52,584 nt of DNA from Bacillota bacterium (GCA_023421075.1 JAEZUM010000027.1:1-52584), one strand, 5' to 3'; positions 16,954 through 26,115 are shown, numbered from the stretch's first letter. The notes: a model not told the origin generated them from the sequence alone. Program-made: numbers and translations.

Positions 16954-17989
16954 ATTGTCTTCTACTGACAATTTTAATCAGCCTATCGTCTCTTACTTCT
17001 GAAAACAGATCTACCAAAGGGAAGCTCATTAGCTTATAGGTCCATACTGCTCTTCCAATCCCGTATTCTATCAGTATATCACATACATCCTCATGCCAAC
17101 GAAGATTACTCTCCATTGGAGCATAATCAATAACCCCATATTCACCGCAGTAAAGGGGAACATTACGCTCCCTGATAAATTCCAAGGCAGGCTGTAAATA
17201 TCTTCGAATATAATCTTTGCCTATTTTCTCATCGAAAGCAAGATGTCTGCGGAAAACCTCGGATTGCTTCAGGTATTTATTATAGTCCTCCGTCCCGGAA
17301 GGATAAGGTACTTCAAAACGCAATTCCTTCATTGGCGGCTCCCAACCCGCTTTCTGATGAGTGAAGATATGAGGCTCGTAGAAATGAAAGGTATATACAA
17401 GATTGTCATCTTCGATATAATCCAACTCCTTAAGTGTTGTCACACTATTATAATTATTACCGCCAATGATAATCACTCTCTTGGAATCAATCTCCCGTAT
17501 GGCAGCAACTGCTCTTTTACTGAGCTTGTTCCATCGATCCGAGTTATGCTCTACGATCTCATTCAACAGTTCGAAGATCACATTTCTCCCATACTCCCGA
17601 TACCTGTTCGCAAAGGTTTTCCAGATGTTTAGGAAACGGTCCTGTAGCGTATCGTCCTCGAACAGATGATTATCCTTAAGTGAATGGAAGGCATATCCCG
17701 GTGTTCTGTGAAGATCCAGAACAATATTCAAGCCATGAGCTTCACACCAATGGATGCAACGGTCGATATAAGCAAATCCCTCCTCCTTAAAGAAAAAGGG
17801 AGTATTTTCATCCTCAATGACTGTATAATCAATCGGTAATCTCACATGATCCATGCCCCAGGATGCAATCTGCTCGATATCCCTTTCGGTGATAAATGTA
17901 TCAAAATGTTCCGTCGAAGCCTCTCGAAACTGCGAGATCCAGCCACCAAGATTAACTCCGGTCTGATATCCTACTAATGTATTTCTCAT
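16952..17989 (-). CDS. Glycoside hydrolase family 5 enzyme, cytosolic
   Basis: A 345-residue GH5-type TIM barrel. It has GVNLGGWI near the start, the acid/base Glu in FELLNEIVEH (about E144), His/Tyr in YTFHFYEPHIF (about 200) and the nucleophile Glu in YCGEYGV (about E283). No signal peptide, dockerin or carbohydrate-binding module is present, so it probably acts on imported oligosaccharides or glycosides, perhaps beta-linked glucans, rather than on polymer. The exact substrate cannot be read from sequence. It is a single-gene unit with its own terminator. Confidence 0.9.
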   Translation of the reverse strand: MRNTLVGYQTGVNLGGWISQFREASTEHFDTFITERDIEQIASWGMDHVRLPIDYTVIEDENTPFFFKEEGFAYIDRCIHWCEAHGLNIVLDLHRTPGYAFHSLKDNHLFEDDTLQDRFLNIWKTFANRYREYGRNVIFELLNEIVEHNSDRWNKLSKRAVAAIREIDSKRVIIIGGNNYNSVTTLKELDYIEDDNLVYTFHFYEPHIFTHQKAGWEPPMKELRFEVPYPSGTEDYNKYLKQSEVFRRHLAFDEKIGKDYIRRYLQPALEFIRERNVPLYCGEYGVIDYAPMESNLRWHEDVCDILIEYGIGRAVWTYKLMSFPLVDLFSEVRDDRLIKIVSRRQ

Positions 17990-18093
17990 TGTCTATATCT
18001 CCTCTTCCCTTTATTCACGATATACGGATTACATGCTGCGTGAATTCTCTGCTCACAGGTACCAATCTTTTCAACATTAAACCAAAAAATATA

Positions 18094-18123
18094 CCCATAT
18101 ACTATATCAAAATAGTATATGGG
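18094..18123 (-). terminator. Terminator of mscL
   Basis: On the minus strand CCCATATACTAT pairs with ATAGTATATGGG around a 6-base loop, followed by TATATTTTTT. Confidence 0.9.
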
Positions 18124-18170
18124 TTCCTTCACCTTTTCAATGGAGATAATATTATTTGGGATGCATTATC

Positions 18171-18599
18171 TTATATATCCGAAGTGCAATTGGGGCATTT
18201 CGTCGCTTTGATGTTGATCTCCGAGTAGCAGTGAGGACATTGCTTGATAGTAGGAGCAGTGGGTGCTTCCGGTTTCTTAAGCTTGTTGATCCATCTTACC
18301 ATCATGAACACTACAAAGGCCATAATGATGAAATTAAGCACGCCTGAAATAAAGGTACCATAATTAATTGTTGCCGCACCAGCTTCCTTCGCAAGTTCAA
18401 TCGTATCATAGTGAATACCGTTCAGTGAAATAAACAAATTCTTAAAGTCAATATTCTTTGTTATTAAACTTAAGATTGGCATGATAATATCATTCACCAG
18501 TGAATTAACTATGCCGCTGAAGGCACCACCTATAATAATACCAACAGCTAAATCAATCATATTCCCTCGTAACGCAAATTTCTTAAATTCCTTTAACAT
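18171..18599 (-). CDS. mscL: Large-conductance mechanosensitive channel with C-terminal zinc ribbon
   Basis: MscL opens under membrane tension to release solutes on osmotic downshock. The 142-residue product has the N-terminal amphipathic helix (MLKEFKKFALRGN), TM1 with the gate sequence (about 14-45), a short periplasmic loop and TM2 (about 80-103). Where the usual C-terminal helical bundle would be, it ends with a predicted zinc ribbon: CPHC at 121-124 and CPNC at 135-138. AAGGAGG is 9 bases before the ATG at 18599, and an in-frame GTG two codons earlier is too close to the site. The ribbon is unusual and might link the channel to metal or redox state. Confidence 0.95.
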   Translation of the reverse strand: MLKEFKKFALRGNMIDLAVGIIIGGAFSGIVNSLVNDIIMPILSLITKNIDFKNLFISLNGIHYDTIELAKEAGAATINYGTFISGVLNFIIMAFVVFMMVRWINKLKKPEAPTAPTIKQCPHCYSEINIKATKCPNCTSDI

Positions 18600-18785
18600 A
18601 ATCACATTCCTCCTTATCGTATTGATTCGAAATATTCTTTTATATTAATTATGGTTTTCCATTTATTTCAGTTCTTCTCCTGTTGACCAATCATCTGATT
18701 TCATTATATCTTATTCATAACAATAAATACAGCTTTCCAGTTGATTATACAACATAAACGGTACATCTTATATAGAGAAAATGGT

Positions 18786-19970
18786 TCATATTCCTTCTTC
18801 ATCCAGCATTTCTCCGATGTAAGCCGCACGATGCAGCCAGGTATGCCCCTCTGCTGCTTTCCGGTATCCGGAATCGATTATCTTCTTCATACTATCATAA
18901 TTCCTTAATAAGCCCTCTACGATATCCGGCAGCTTGTCGAGTTCTGTAAGGGAATAATAAACAAGATCTCTGCCATTCTTCAGTTCCTCCTCCAGATATC
19001 GACTACTGTCGCTTAGGCATAATGCACCATTCAACATAGAATTGAAGATACGGTCATGGGCACCATCCTTGAACCAGGGCATAACATTCAAGGAAATCTT
19101 GGCTTGTCTGATTTTTTGAAGACACCCGTGGGAATCCAGAGCGTCTCCATTGATCAAATTCTCCGGATGACTACATTCCAGTTGATTCCATCCGTTCCCA
19201 AAGACATATACCTTAAAGCCATGATCGACTAAAGTACGGATCACCAGACCACGAAAATAGAACCGGACATAGAGATCGATAAAGATCATGTTCTCCATGC
19301 AAAGCTTCAATTCCTCCTCCAAAAGCTCGCCCATCTCCTTCGTCAGAAAATGCTCGAAGGCCTTCTCCATCGGTAGACTCGGGTCTGCAATCAACGCATT
19401 AATAATGGAATGATAGAAAGCTGTGTACTCCTCATCAATTCGGGTGATATGCTTATCAAAGCTCTGAGGAGGTGTATAATTACCGGTGAATACGATATCG
19501 ATTGGCCTCTCCGCAAGCGGGGGATAGGGGACCTCAAGCTCAGCCTCCGTTCCTGCCAAGGGCATGAATGCTCTCATGCTCACCTCCGGGAAGAAACGCT
19601 TCATATATCTTACATGATCCCGGTCAATACAGATCTGATGGTACAATTTCGGTCTTCGACTCAGAAGCTCATGATAATAGAAGGGGTGATCAACGATTAT
19701 ATTATAACAGGGAATGCGAAAAGCATCCCAGAATAATTCTCCTTCCTCATCATAAAAGATATCTTCTCCACGAATACCGGTAAAATTAAAACTGAGCATA
19801 ATTGTATTATCCTCTGTATAGAAGAAAAGAAGCTTCTCTAAGCATTCCTCATCCTTAAGAAGATCAAAGAGAAACACTTCATGCCCTAACCGGGTAAAGC
19901 CTTTCGCAAGCTGCAGGGAAAAGTAATCCAGAGTCTCTACACCACCGGTAAACAATATGATGTTCTTCAT
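18786..19970 (-). CDS. CgeB-like glycosyltransferase
   Basis: A 394-residue GT-B-like protein. The N-terminus (MKNIILFTGGVETLDYFSLQLAKGFTRLG is read in two parts: a strand, then a helix) resembles a Rossmann start. The C-terminal third has the CgeB/group 1 pattern, with the motif HDRIFNSMLNGALCLSDSS followed by an L-EEL-G-DLVYY segment typical of the sugar-nucleotide site. CgeB is linked to spore-surface maturation in Bacillus, but other members glycosylate flagellin or other targets, so the role is open. GAGG is 6 bases before the ATG at 19970. It stands alone. Confidence 0.8.
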   Translation of the reverse strand: MKNIILFTGGVETLDYFSLQLAKGFTRLGHEVFLFDLLKDEECLEKLLFFYTEDNTIMLSFNFTGIRGEDIFYDEEGELFWDAFRIPCYNIIVDHPFYYHELLSRRPKLYHQICIDRDHVRYMKRFFPEVSMRAFMPLAGTEAELEVPYPPLAERPIDIVFTGNYTPPQSFDKHITRIDEEYTAFYHSIINALIADPSLPMEKAFEHFLTKEMGELLEEELKLCMENMIFIDLYVRFYFRGLVIRTLVDHGFKVYVFGNGWNQLECSHPENLINGDALDSHGCLQKIRQAKISLNVMPWFKDGAHDRIFNSMLNGALCLSDSSRYLEEELKNGRDLVYYSLTELDKLPDIVEGLLRNYDSMKKIIDSGYRKAAEGHTWLHRAAYIGEMLDEEGI

Positions 19971-20147
19971 AGCTACCTCACAGTATATTTTACTTAATGA
20001 TACCACTTATCCTAACGCTTTATCAACATGAATTAGAGACATCTGCTAATCCGACAGACTAATACAATTCCTCTACCGGTCTTAACCATGTCTCTGATTC
20101 GGATTGACAATATCAACATTACGCTGCCATCCTTTGAATTGATTCAC

Positions 20148-20705
20148 TTACTCCTCATCAATATGCTTTACATATACATCGCAATCATAATTGGTTCCGT
20201 CTCTGCGAACACCGACTTTTGGCTCCGTCATAGAATATTTCATTCCTGCCTTTTGCATCACTCTACCCGATGCCAGATTCAGAACATCATGCTTTGCTCG
20301 AATTGTCTGATAACCAACCTCATAAAAGAGATAATGCAGTACCGCATTCAACGCTTCCGTCATAATGCCTTGCTTCCAGTAATCCTTCCCCAGACAATAT
20401 CCCACCTCACAAAGACCGGCATTGTCATCCGCAATCTCAACGCTGATGGAACCTACTGCGGTACCGGTTCGTTTTAGTTCCAGAGCCCAAACATAGGAAT
20501 TGGGGCGAAAATAATTACTGACCCATCCCAATATTCTCTTTCGAGATACCTCTTCATTCGAATGTGGACCCCAGGACAGATATTTACATACCTCCGGATC
20601 TCCTGCCCAGTTTCGGTACATATCCTTCGCATCCTTTTCCTCAAAACGCCGCAGAATAAGACGTAGTGTCTCTATTGTTACCGTCCCTTTATGCTGAATA
20701 TTCAT
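20148..20705 (-). CDS. GNAT family N-acetyltransferase (RimJ/RimL type)
   Basis: A 185-residue acetyltransferase. It has TIETLRLILRRFEEKDAKDMYRNW split over the first strand and helix, the central VGSISVEIADD and EVGYCLGKDYWKQGIMTEAL (acetyl-CoA loop with Q/G-x-G features), and ASGRVMQKAGMKY near the end. The pattern matches the RimJ/RimL-like group, which acetylates protein N-termini or small molecules. The target is unknown. GGAGG lies 5 bases before the ATG at 20705. Confidence 0.9.
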   Translation of the reverse strand: MNIQHKGTVTIETLRLILRRFEEKDAKDMYRNWAGDPEVCKYLSWGPHSNEEVSRKRILGWVSNYFRPNSYVWALELKRTGTAVGSISVEIADDNAGLCEVGYCLGKDYWKQGIMTEALNAVLHYLFYEVGYQTIRAKHDVLNLASGRVMQKAGMKYSMTEPKVGVRRDGTNYDCDVYVKHIDEE

Positions 20706-20864
20706 TCGCACCTCCATAAATTCAAGCTGATGATAGACAATCCTGTCTATCCCTCTTCAGAAAATGCTTATACAGGGACAAGTGCAGATATTCCATTATT
20801 CCTGTTCCGGACGCGGATCACATTGATTATCGTTCTCTCTCGAGCCGATATCCAATGAGCCGAA
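20706..20864. other. Non-coding stretch before the GNAT gene
   Basis: Lies between the GNAT gene start and the pheT terminator. It carries the GGAGG site of the GNAT gene. No clear promoter pair and no small gene were seen. Confidence 0.4.
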
Positions 20865-20913
20865 AAAAGGTGCATCTATATACAGTATGATACCTGTAAT
20901 ATAGATACACCTT
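20865..20913 (-). terminator. Terminator of pheST
   Basis: On the minus strand AAAGGTGTATCTATA pairs with TATAGATGCACCTTT with one mismatch and a small internal loop, then TTTTTTCGG. It lies about 95 bases after the pheT stop. Confidence 0.9.
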
Positions 20914-21008
20914 TCGAATTATAAATATCTGCTTAAGATATTCAACAAAGTAACTGTTAAGAGGCAATTTATCCTCTAATCATCTGCGCCTTACCGGATG
21001 CTGTAACA

Positions 21009-23393
21009 TTATTTTCTGATCTCAAGACCCTTCGTAGATAACAGTCCCAGAATCTCATCCACCATATTACTTATCTCGGTACCCTCTAAGGTTCTCTCCA
21101 TGGAGCCAAACTCGAGACGTACGGTTACACTCTTCTTACCGGCCAACAGCTTCTCATCCTCGAAGATATCAACAAGACGAATTCCCTGAAGATAATCACA
21201 TTGATATTCCTTGATATAGCTGACAATATTCTCATATCGAAGGGCTTTCTCAGCCAGCAGGCTTAAGTCATAGGTAACACCGGGATACTTGGATACTTCG
21301 GTATAACGAATTCCTTCAGCATCAACCTTAGCAAGATCCTCCAGATCAATCTCCGCAAATGCAACATTCAGCTTCTTATCAATCTTATTCTTAACTCTCG
21401 GATCCAGGATTGCGAAATAGCCAATCTCCTGCCCCTTAACGAGAATTCCTGCATTATTAACCGGATGAACATAATTATATTTCTTCAGCTCTTCCTTTTC
21501 TTTGAAAGAGGGGCTAACATTTTTGATGGATTGTACCAGCTGTTCGATGATATCTTTACATTTGAAATAGATATCCTTCTCAGACAGCTTCTTGCTACCA
21601 ACTACAAAGGAAAGCTTCTTACGCTCGTTGGCAAGACCATCTGTACGGAGTCCTTCCGCCACACGTCCAACCTCATACATGCCCATCTCCGGGAAGCTGT
21701 CAACATTCTTTGACACAAACCCCAATAAGCTTGGAATCATTGTAGAACGGATGGTATCATTCTCGGAAGCAAGAGAATTTACAATAAGAATATTGGGCTC
21801 TGTCTGGATGCCTAACTCTTTATTCATCTTATTATCATACCAAATATAGCTGTGAACCTCATTCATCGCATAACGCTCTGTCAGCAGCTCCTTCATACGA
21901 TATTCATCGCTTCTCTCCACGCTATGACGAATCGGTACCATATAACCCTTCGTGGAACAGATATCAAAATTATCATAACCGTAGATACGGGTGATCTCCT
22001 CAATGATATCCGCTTTCATAGTTACATCCTTCGTTGCTCTCCAGGTAGGAACTACCAGATGGAAGCTATCCTTATTGCGAGTCACCTGAAAACCAAGGGC
22101 TGTTAAGGTCTCTTCGATCCGGTCGGAGGAGATGTCAATACCCGTATATTTATCTACATAAGCTTTGTCAAAATCAATCTCGATGACATCATATTTCTTC
22201 ACATAACAATCGGTCAGGGAGGAGGTCACCTCTACTCCTGGGTCGATATCCGTCAGGAGCTTAAGGAAGCGCTCGATTGCGGGGATCGTCAATTCCGGAT
22301 CCAAGGTCTTCTCGTATCTTGAGCTGGCATCGGTACGAAGTCCCAATCTGGTCGCAGACTTACGAACGGATACACCATCGAAGTTGGCCGACTCAAGTAA
22401 CACGGAATCTGTAGTATCGGTAATCTCAGAAAGCTCGCCACCCATGATACCCGCGATTGCAACCGGCTCCTTCTCATCGCAGATGAGTAAGGTATCTGTA
22501 TCCACCTTACGCTCAACACTATCCAGTGTTGTAAAGCTAACAACCTCAGGGTAAGTCTTGACGCGAATCGTAGATACCTTCTTATGATCAAAGGCATGCA
22601 TCGGCTGTCCAAGCTCCATCATAAGGTAATTGGTCAGGTCCGCAAGCAGGTTAATCGGTCTCATCCCACAATAGCTTAAGCGAATTCTCATATTAATCGG
22701 AGATTTCTTCTGTGTAATATTACCGATGGAGAGACAGCTGTAGCGATAGCACTTTTCTACATTCTCTACCTTCACATCGATGGCCTTTAGATCCTTATAA
22801 ATACTGGTATCAATTCTATCCAGAGGCTTAAGCGGTCTCTTCGTCAATACCGAGATCTCTCTGGCTATCCCATAATGACCCCATAGATCAGGACGATTGG
22901 TCAGGGATTTGTTATCCACTTCAAAGATCGTATCATCAATCTGCATAATCTCTTTAATATCGGTTCCCAGTGGGTAGATATCCTCTAAGATCATCAGACC
23001 GGAATGGTCGTCGCTGATGCCAAGCTCCTTCTCAGAGCAGCACATACCGTGACTGATCTCACCGGCAATCTTTGCTTCCTTAATCTCTAATTCTCCGACC
23101 TGACCGCCAAGAGTAGCAAAAGGTACCACAGCGCCAACAAATACATTCGGTGCTCCACAGACACAGCCAACCACTTCTTTACCGATATCCACCTTAACCA
23201 GATGAAGCTTCTTAGAGTTCGGATGGTCGTTGATCTCTATGATCTTACCAACTACAACACCTTTGATGTCCTTGCCCTTCTCATGAATCCCTTCAACCTC
23301 TGCAGTTGCAAGAGTAAATCTTCCAATCAATTCTTTTATATTGATGCCTGATAGATCCGTGAATTCGGATATCCAGTTCATTGATATATACAT
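21009..23393 (-). CDS. pheT: Phenylalanyl-tRNA synthetase beta subunit
   Basis: Beta chain of the alpha2-beta2 enzyme that charges tRNA-Phe, responsible for editing and tRNA binding. The 794-residue product has the N-terminal EMAP/OB tRNA-binding domain (about 40-150), the B3/B4 editing domain (NLLADLTNYLMMELGQPMHAFD is its hallmark, read in two parts), the B5 domain and a C-terminal ferredoxin-fold anticodon-binding domain (about 700-794, starting EVSKYPGVTYDLSLL). Length is standard. GGAGG is 9 bases before the ATG. It follows pheS after 156 bases that hold a nested inverted repeat. Confidence 0.97.
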   Translation of the reverse strand: MYISMNWISEFTDLSGINIKELIGRFTLATAEVEGIHEKGKDIKGVVVGKIIEINDHPNSKKLHLVKVDIGKEVVGCVCGAPNVFVGAVVPFATLGGQVGELEIKEAKIAGEISHGMCCSEKELGISDDHSGLMILEDIYPLGTDIKEIMQIDDTIFEVDNKSLTNRPDLWGHYGIAREISVLTKRPLKPLDRIDTSIYKDLKAIDVKVENVEKCYRYSCLSIGNITQKKSPINMRIRLSYCGMRPINLLADLTNYLMMELGQPMHAFDHKKVSTIRVKTYPEVVSFTTLDSVERKVDTDTLLICDEKEPVAIAGIMGGELSEITDTTDSVLLESANFDGVSVRKSATRLGLRTDASSRYEKTLDPELTIPAIERFLKLLTDIDPGVEVTSSLTDCYVKKYDVIEIDFDKAYVDKYTGIDISSDRIEETLTALGFQVTRNKDSFHLVVPTWRATKDVTMKADIIEEITRIYGYDNFDICSTKGYMVPIRHSVERSDEYRMKELLTERYAMNEVHSYIWYDNKMNKELGIQTEPNILIVNSLASENDTIRSTMIPSLLGFVSKNVDSFPEMGMYEVGRVAEGLRTDGLANERKKLSFVVGSKKLSEKDIYFKCKDIIEQLVQSIKNVSPSFKEKEELKKYNYVHPVNNAGILVKGQEIGYFAILDPRVKNKIDKKLNVAFAEIDLEDLAKVDAEGIRYTEVSKYPGVTYDLSLLAEKALRYENIVSYIKEYQCDYLQGIRLVDIFEDEKLLAGKKSVTVRLEFGSMERTLEGTEISNMVDEILGLLSTKGLEIRK

Positions 23394-23448
23394 GATATAA
23401 TTCCTCCAATCTATGACCTATATAATCTTGTTTGTAATTAGCTTTAAT

Positions 23449-23553
23449 TGTAATCGGCTTGTAGCTCGTATGCTTCGCTTGTTAATGAAAATGCATGCTT
23501 CTGCTCGAGCAAGCTCAGCCTCCTGCTATATTTTCATTAATCTATTCGATTAC
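23449..23553. repeat. Nested inverted repeat between pheS and pheT
   Basis: Outer arms GTAATCG/CGATTAC and inner arms TTAATGAAAAT (23482-23492) / ATTTTCATTAA (23530-23540) can form one long imperfect stem. A GCTTGCTCGAGC-like dyad sits at its tip. The last few bases overlap the pheS stop. Without a T-run it is more likely a processing or repeat element than a terminator. Confidence 0.5.
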
Positions 23554-24590
23554 CGTGGAAACTTCTTCAGTTGCTTTAAGTTTCCGCTATTGAAAAGACG
23601 GATGTCCTTGATATTGTATTTCATCATTGCAAGTCTTGTCATACCAAGACCGAAAGCAAAACCGGTATATTTGTCGGGATCAATGCCGCCAAGGCGAAGT
23701 ACGTTCGGATGGATCATTCCACAGGGTAATAGCTCAAGCCAACCGGATTGCTTACAGGTAGGACAGCCGGATCCACCACAGATTGCACAATTAATATCAA
23801 GCTCAAAGCCGGGCTCCACGAAGGGGAAGAAGCCGGGACGTAATCTAACCTTTACATCTCTCTGGAATACCTCGGACAGGAGTACCTTCATGAAGTAAAT
23901 CAGATTGGAGATGGAGATGTCATCACCTACCATCATTCCTTCCATCTGGAAGAAGGTATTCTCATGACTGGCATCAATATTCTCATTACGGAAGCATCTT
24001 CCGGGGAATAATACCTTAAGAGGTTCTCCCGGCTTCGGTGCACCGTACTTTCTTAAAATGGTATTCTGAGCTGCGGAGGTATGAGTCTTTAAGAGCTGTC
24101 CATTTTCCAGATAATAGGTATCTGTCATATCTCTCGCCGGATGATTCTTCGGAATATTAACACCCTCAAAGTTATTGAACTCCGTCTGAATCTCAAGGCC
24201 ATCCTCGATGATGAAGCCCATGGTCTTGAAGATATCCTCAATCTGCTTCTGAACAATGGTAATCGGATGCATGGTTCCTACCGGTCTGTCAGAGGGAATG
24301 GAGAAGTCATAGCGTTCTGCTCTCTCGATCTCTCTCAGATACTCGCGCTCCTCCATCTTCTTCTGATAATCAACGATTGCCTGCTCAATCTCATCCTTCA
24401 GTATATTGACCTGCATACCCGCTAACTTCTTCGCTTCAACATCCAGGTTACGAAGGTCCTTCAAGGCTTCTGTAACAAGACCCTTCTTACCAAGAAATGC
24501 TACTCTGATGCGCTCCAGCTCTTCTTTCAGATTGGCAGCATTCAATTCGGCTGAAAACTGCTCTTTAATACGTTCAAGATTCTCTAACAT
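23550..24590 (-). CDS. pheS: Phenylalanyl-tRNA synthetase alpha subunit
   Basis: Catalytic chain of phenylalanyl-tRNA synthetase, class II. The 346-residue product has an N-terminal coiled coil (about 1-85), motif 1 near HPI, motif 2 FPGRCFRNENIDASH (about 200-214) and motif 3 GFAFGLGMTRLAMMKY (about 312-327). The Phe-pocket segment FEPGFELDI-like (VEPGFELDINCAICGG) is present, and it carries a CAIC-GGSGCPTC cysteine cluster common in Firmicutes PheS. The ATG at 24590 has GGAGG 7 bases upstream. The open frame before it runs through the T-box leader and is not coding. Confidence 0.97.
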   Translation of the reverse strand: MLENLERIKEQFSAELNAANLKEELERIRVAFLGKKGLVTEALKDLRNLDVEAKKLAGMQVNILKDEIEQAIVDYQKKMEEREYLREIERAERYDFSIPSDRPVGTMHPITIVQKQIEDIFKTMGFIIEDGLEIQTEFNNFEGVNIPKNHPARDMTDTYYLENGQLLKTHTSAAQNTILRKYGAPKPGEPLKVLFPGRCFRNENIDASHENTFFQMEGMMVGDDISISNLIYFMKVLLSEVFQRDVKVRLRPGFFPFVEPGFELDINCAICGGSGCPTCKQSGWLELLPCGMIHPNVLRLGGIDPDKYTGFAFGLGMTRLAMMKYNIKDIRLFNSGNLKQLKKFPR

Positions 24591-24629
24591 GTTCCTACCT
24601 CCTAAATTAATGACTTTATTTTTAGATAC

Positions 24630-24910
24630 AAAAAAAGCCTCCGCCCGAAAGGGACGAAAGCATCGTGGTACCACCCAAGTTTAAGCCTGCAGCACAGACT
24701 CCTCAGCCAGTTGTAACGGAACTGCTCCGGCTTCTCTTTTATTACCAGCAAAGCTTAATCGTAAAAAGCCTCGCCGTCAATATCTTAAAAGCAACTCCGG
24801 TGCCGAACTTCGTGATACATCTGAACCCTGAACTTGCTCTCAGCCGGTGACAAGTTCTCTCTGGTGGGAAAATATATCCTACTACATTCACCTTCAATGT
24901 TGTTATCTTT
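24630..24910 (-). promoter_or_regulatory. T-box riboswitch leader of pheST
   Basis: On the minus strand the leader carries the T-box signature TGGGTGGTACCACG (24664-24677). It is followed by a GC-rich terminator (GCTTTCGTCCC paired with GGGCGGAGGC) and a run of seven T (24630-24636). The UGGU of the bulge would pair with an ACCA acceptor end, consistent with tRNA-Phe. About 240 bases of stem I-III sequence precede it, starting just after the promoter at 24917-24945. TTC triplets suitable as a Phe specifier occur in the stem I region (near 24775-24800), but I cannot assign the specifier with certainty. Uncharged tRNA-Phe would stabilise the antiterminator and turn pheST on. Confidence 0.93.
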
Positions 24911-24916
24911 TCACCT

Positions 24917-24945
24917 ATCTTAATCGACTTTTTCATCGTTGTCAA
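24917..24945 (-). promoter_or_regulatory. SigA promoter of the pheST T-box transcript
   Basis: TTGACA, a 17-base spacer, then TAAGAT, read on the minus strand. The transcript would start near 24910, at the 5' end of the T-box leader. Confidence 0.85.
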
Positions 24946-25114
24946 GAGTATTATCGGATTTTCCTTTTGACATTCTTGTTCAATCATTATATTCTAGTAT
25001 ATGTTGAAACGAGACGTAGCCATACAGGTAAGGTGTAATTTTGATGTAGGTTTCGCATTATTTCAATTTGTTGCCATATTACTGAAACTATAGGCGTCAG
25101 CACAATTTTGCCGA

Positions 25115-25142
25115 TTGATAAAACTGATTTTCAATCTAGATT
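25115..25142 (+). promoter_or_regulatory. Promoter of the HAD phosphatase gene
   Basis: TTGATA, a 16-base spacer and TAGATT, ending 16 bases before the start codon. The -10 is close to the AGGAG site, so the 5' UTR would be very short. The region between this site and the pheST promoter (about 24946-25114) shows nothing else. Confidence 0.5.
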
Positions 25143-25158
25143 AACTTAGGAGAATAAG

Positions 25159-25944
25159 ATGGATAAGAAAATACTATTTTTTGATATTGACGGAACCATA
25201 TTAAGTCATAGAACCTATCAGGTATCCGAAAGTACGAAGCAGGCAATTAAGCAAGCTCAGGCGAACGGCCATATATTGATGATAAATACCGGGCGTGTGA
25301 ATTCCTTCATCGATAAAACAGTTCGAAGCCTTGGCTTTGATGGATTTATCTGTGGTTGCGGAACTCAAATTATTTATAACGAAGAAGTCCTATTTCATAC
25401 CGAATTATCGAAGGAGCTGATCACATCCTTAATACAGGATCTCAGAATACACAAAATTGAGGCTGTTCTGGAGGGTTCCGAGAAGGTATATTGCGATTAT
25501 CATTCAACCAGTCCCATTATTACCGGAATGATTGACTTTGTAACGAGACATGAATTCATGGTAGGTAGCTGGGAGGATCCAGATATCATCTTTGATAAGC
25601 TTTGCATCTGGCCGGAGGAAGACGGACACGAAACTCCGTTTTATGAAAAATATAAGGATGTTCTGGATTTTATTGACCGTGAGGGACGCTTGTACGAAAT
25701 CGTACCAAAGGGATATTCCAAGGCAAGCGGAATTGAATATATTATTCAGAAGCTTGGGATTCCTTATGAGAATACCTTTGCCTTCGGAGATGGTGAGAAT
25801 GATCTTCCTATGTTGACTTATGCGAAACATTCCATTGCAATGGGTAATGCTCCGGATTCCATCAAAGATATCGTTACATATGTAACGGAGGATGTGGATC
25901 ACAATGGAATTGAACAGGCCTTGAAGCACTTTAATTTAATCTAA
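25159..25944 (+). CDS. Cof-type HAD-IIB phosphatase
   Basis: A 261-residue HAD hydrolase of the Cof/sugar-phosphatase group. It has motif I FFDIDGTIL (about 6-14), motif II INTGR (about 44-48), the cap domain (about 85-185), the catalytic Lys in VPKGYSKASGI and motif IV GDGENDLPML (about 208-217). Members dephosphorylate sugar phosphates, FMN or similar compounds, and the substrate is not predictable here. AGGAG lies before the ATG. It is a single-gene unit ended by the hairpin at 25958-25984. Confidence 0.92.
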   Translation: MDKKILFFDIDGTILSHRTYQVSESTKQAIKQAQANGHILMINTGRVNSFIDKTVRSLGFDGFICGCGTQIIYNEEVLFHTELSKELITSLIQDLRIHKIEAVLEGSEKVYCDYHSTSPIITGMIDFVTRHEFMVGSWEDPDIIFDKLCIWPEEDGHETPFYEKYKDVLDFIDREGRLYEIVPKGYSKASGIEYIIQKLGIPYENTFAFGDGENDLPMLTYAKHSIAMGNAPDSIKDIVTYVTEDVDHNGIEQALKHFNLI

Positions 25945-25957
25945 CTATAGCCTGAGT

Positions 25958-25984
25958 AAGGAGACTGATAAGGTCTCCTTTTAT
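25958..25984 (+). terminator. Terminator of the HAD gene
   Basis: AAGGAGAC pairs with GTCTCCTT around a 7-base loop, followed by TTAT. Confidence 0.85.
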
Positions 25985-26041
25985 ATTGCATAAGCCCTGC
26001 TTATATATGCTTTTTAATTGAATTAATATACAAGATGAAGC

Positions 26042-26070
26042 TTGTTTTGTGGCCTATTCTATGATAGAAT
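26042..26070 (+). promoter_or_regulatory. Promoter of the FAD oxidoreductase gene
   Basis: TTGTTT, 17-base spacer, TAGAAT, about 46 bases before the start codon. Confidence 0.6.
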
Positions 26071-26115
26071 TAGCACGGTAATGAGATCAATTTGATTCCA
26101 AAAGGAGTGTTGTCG

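Noticed and set aside
24742..24987. An 81-codon minus-strand frame upstream of pheS
   Set aside because: It covers the pheST promoter and T-box stems, and its start lies before the -35, so it cannot be translated from that transcript. The structure explains the sequence.
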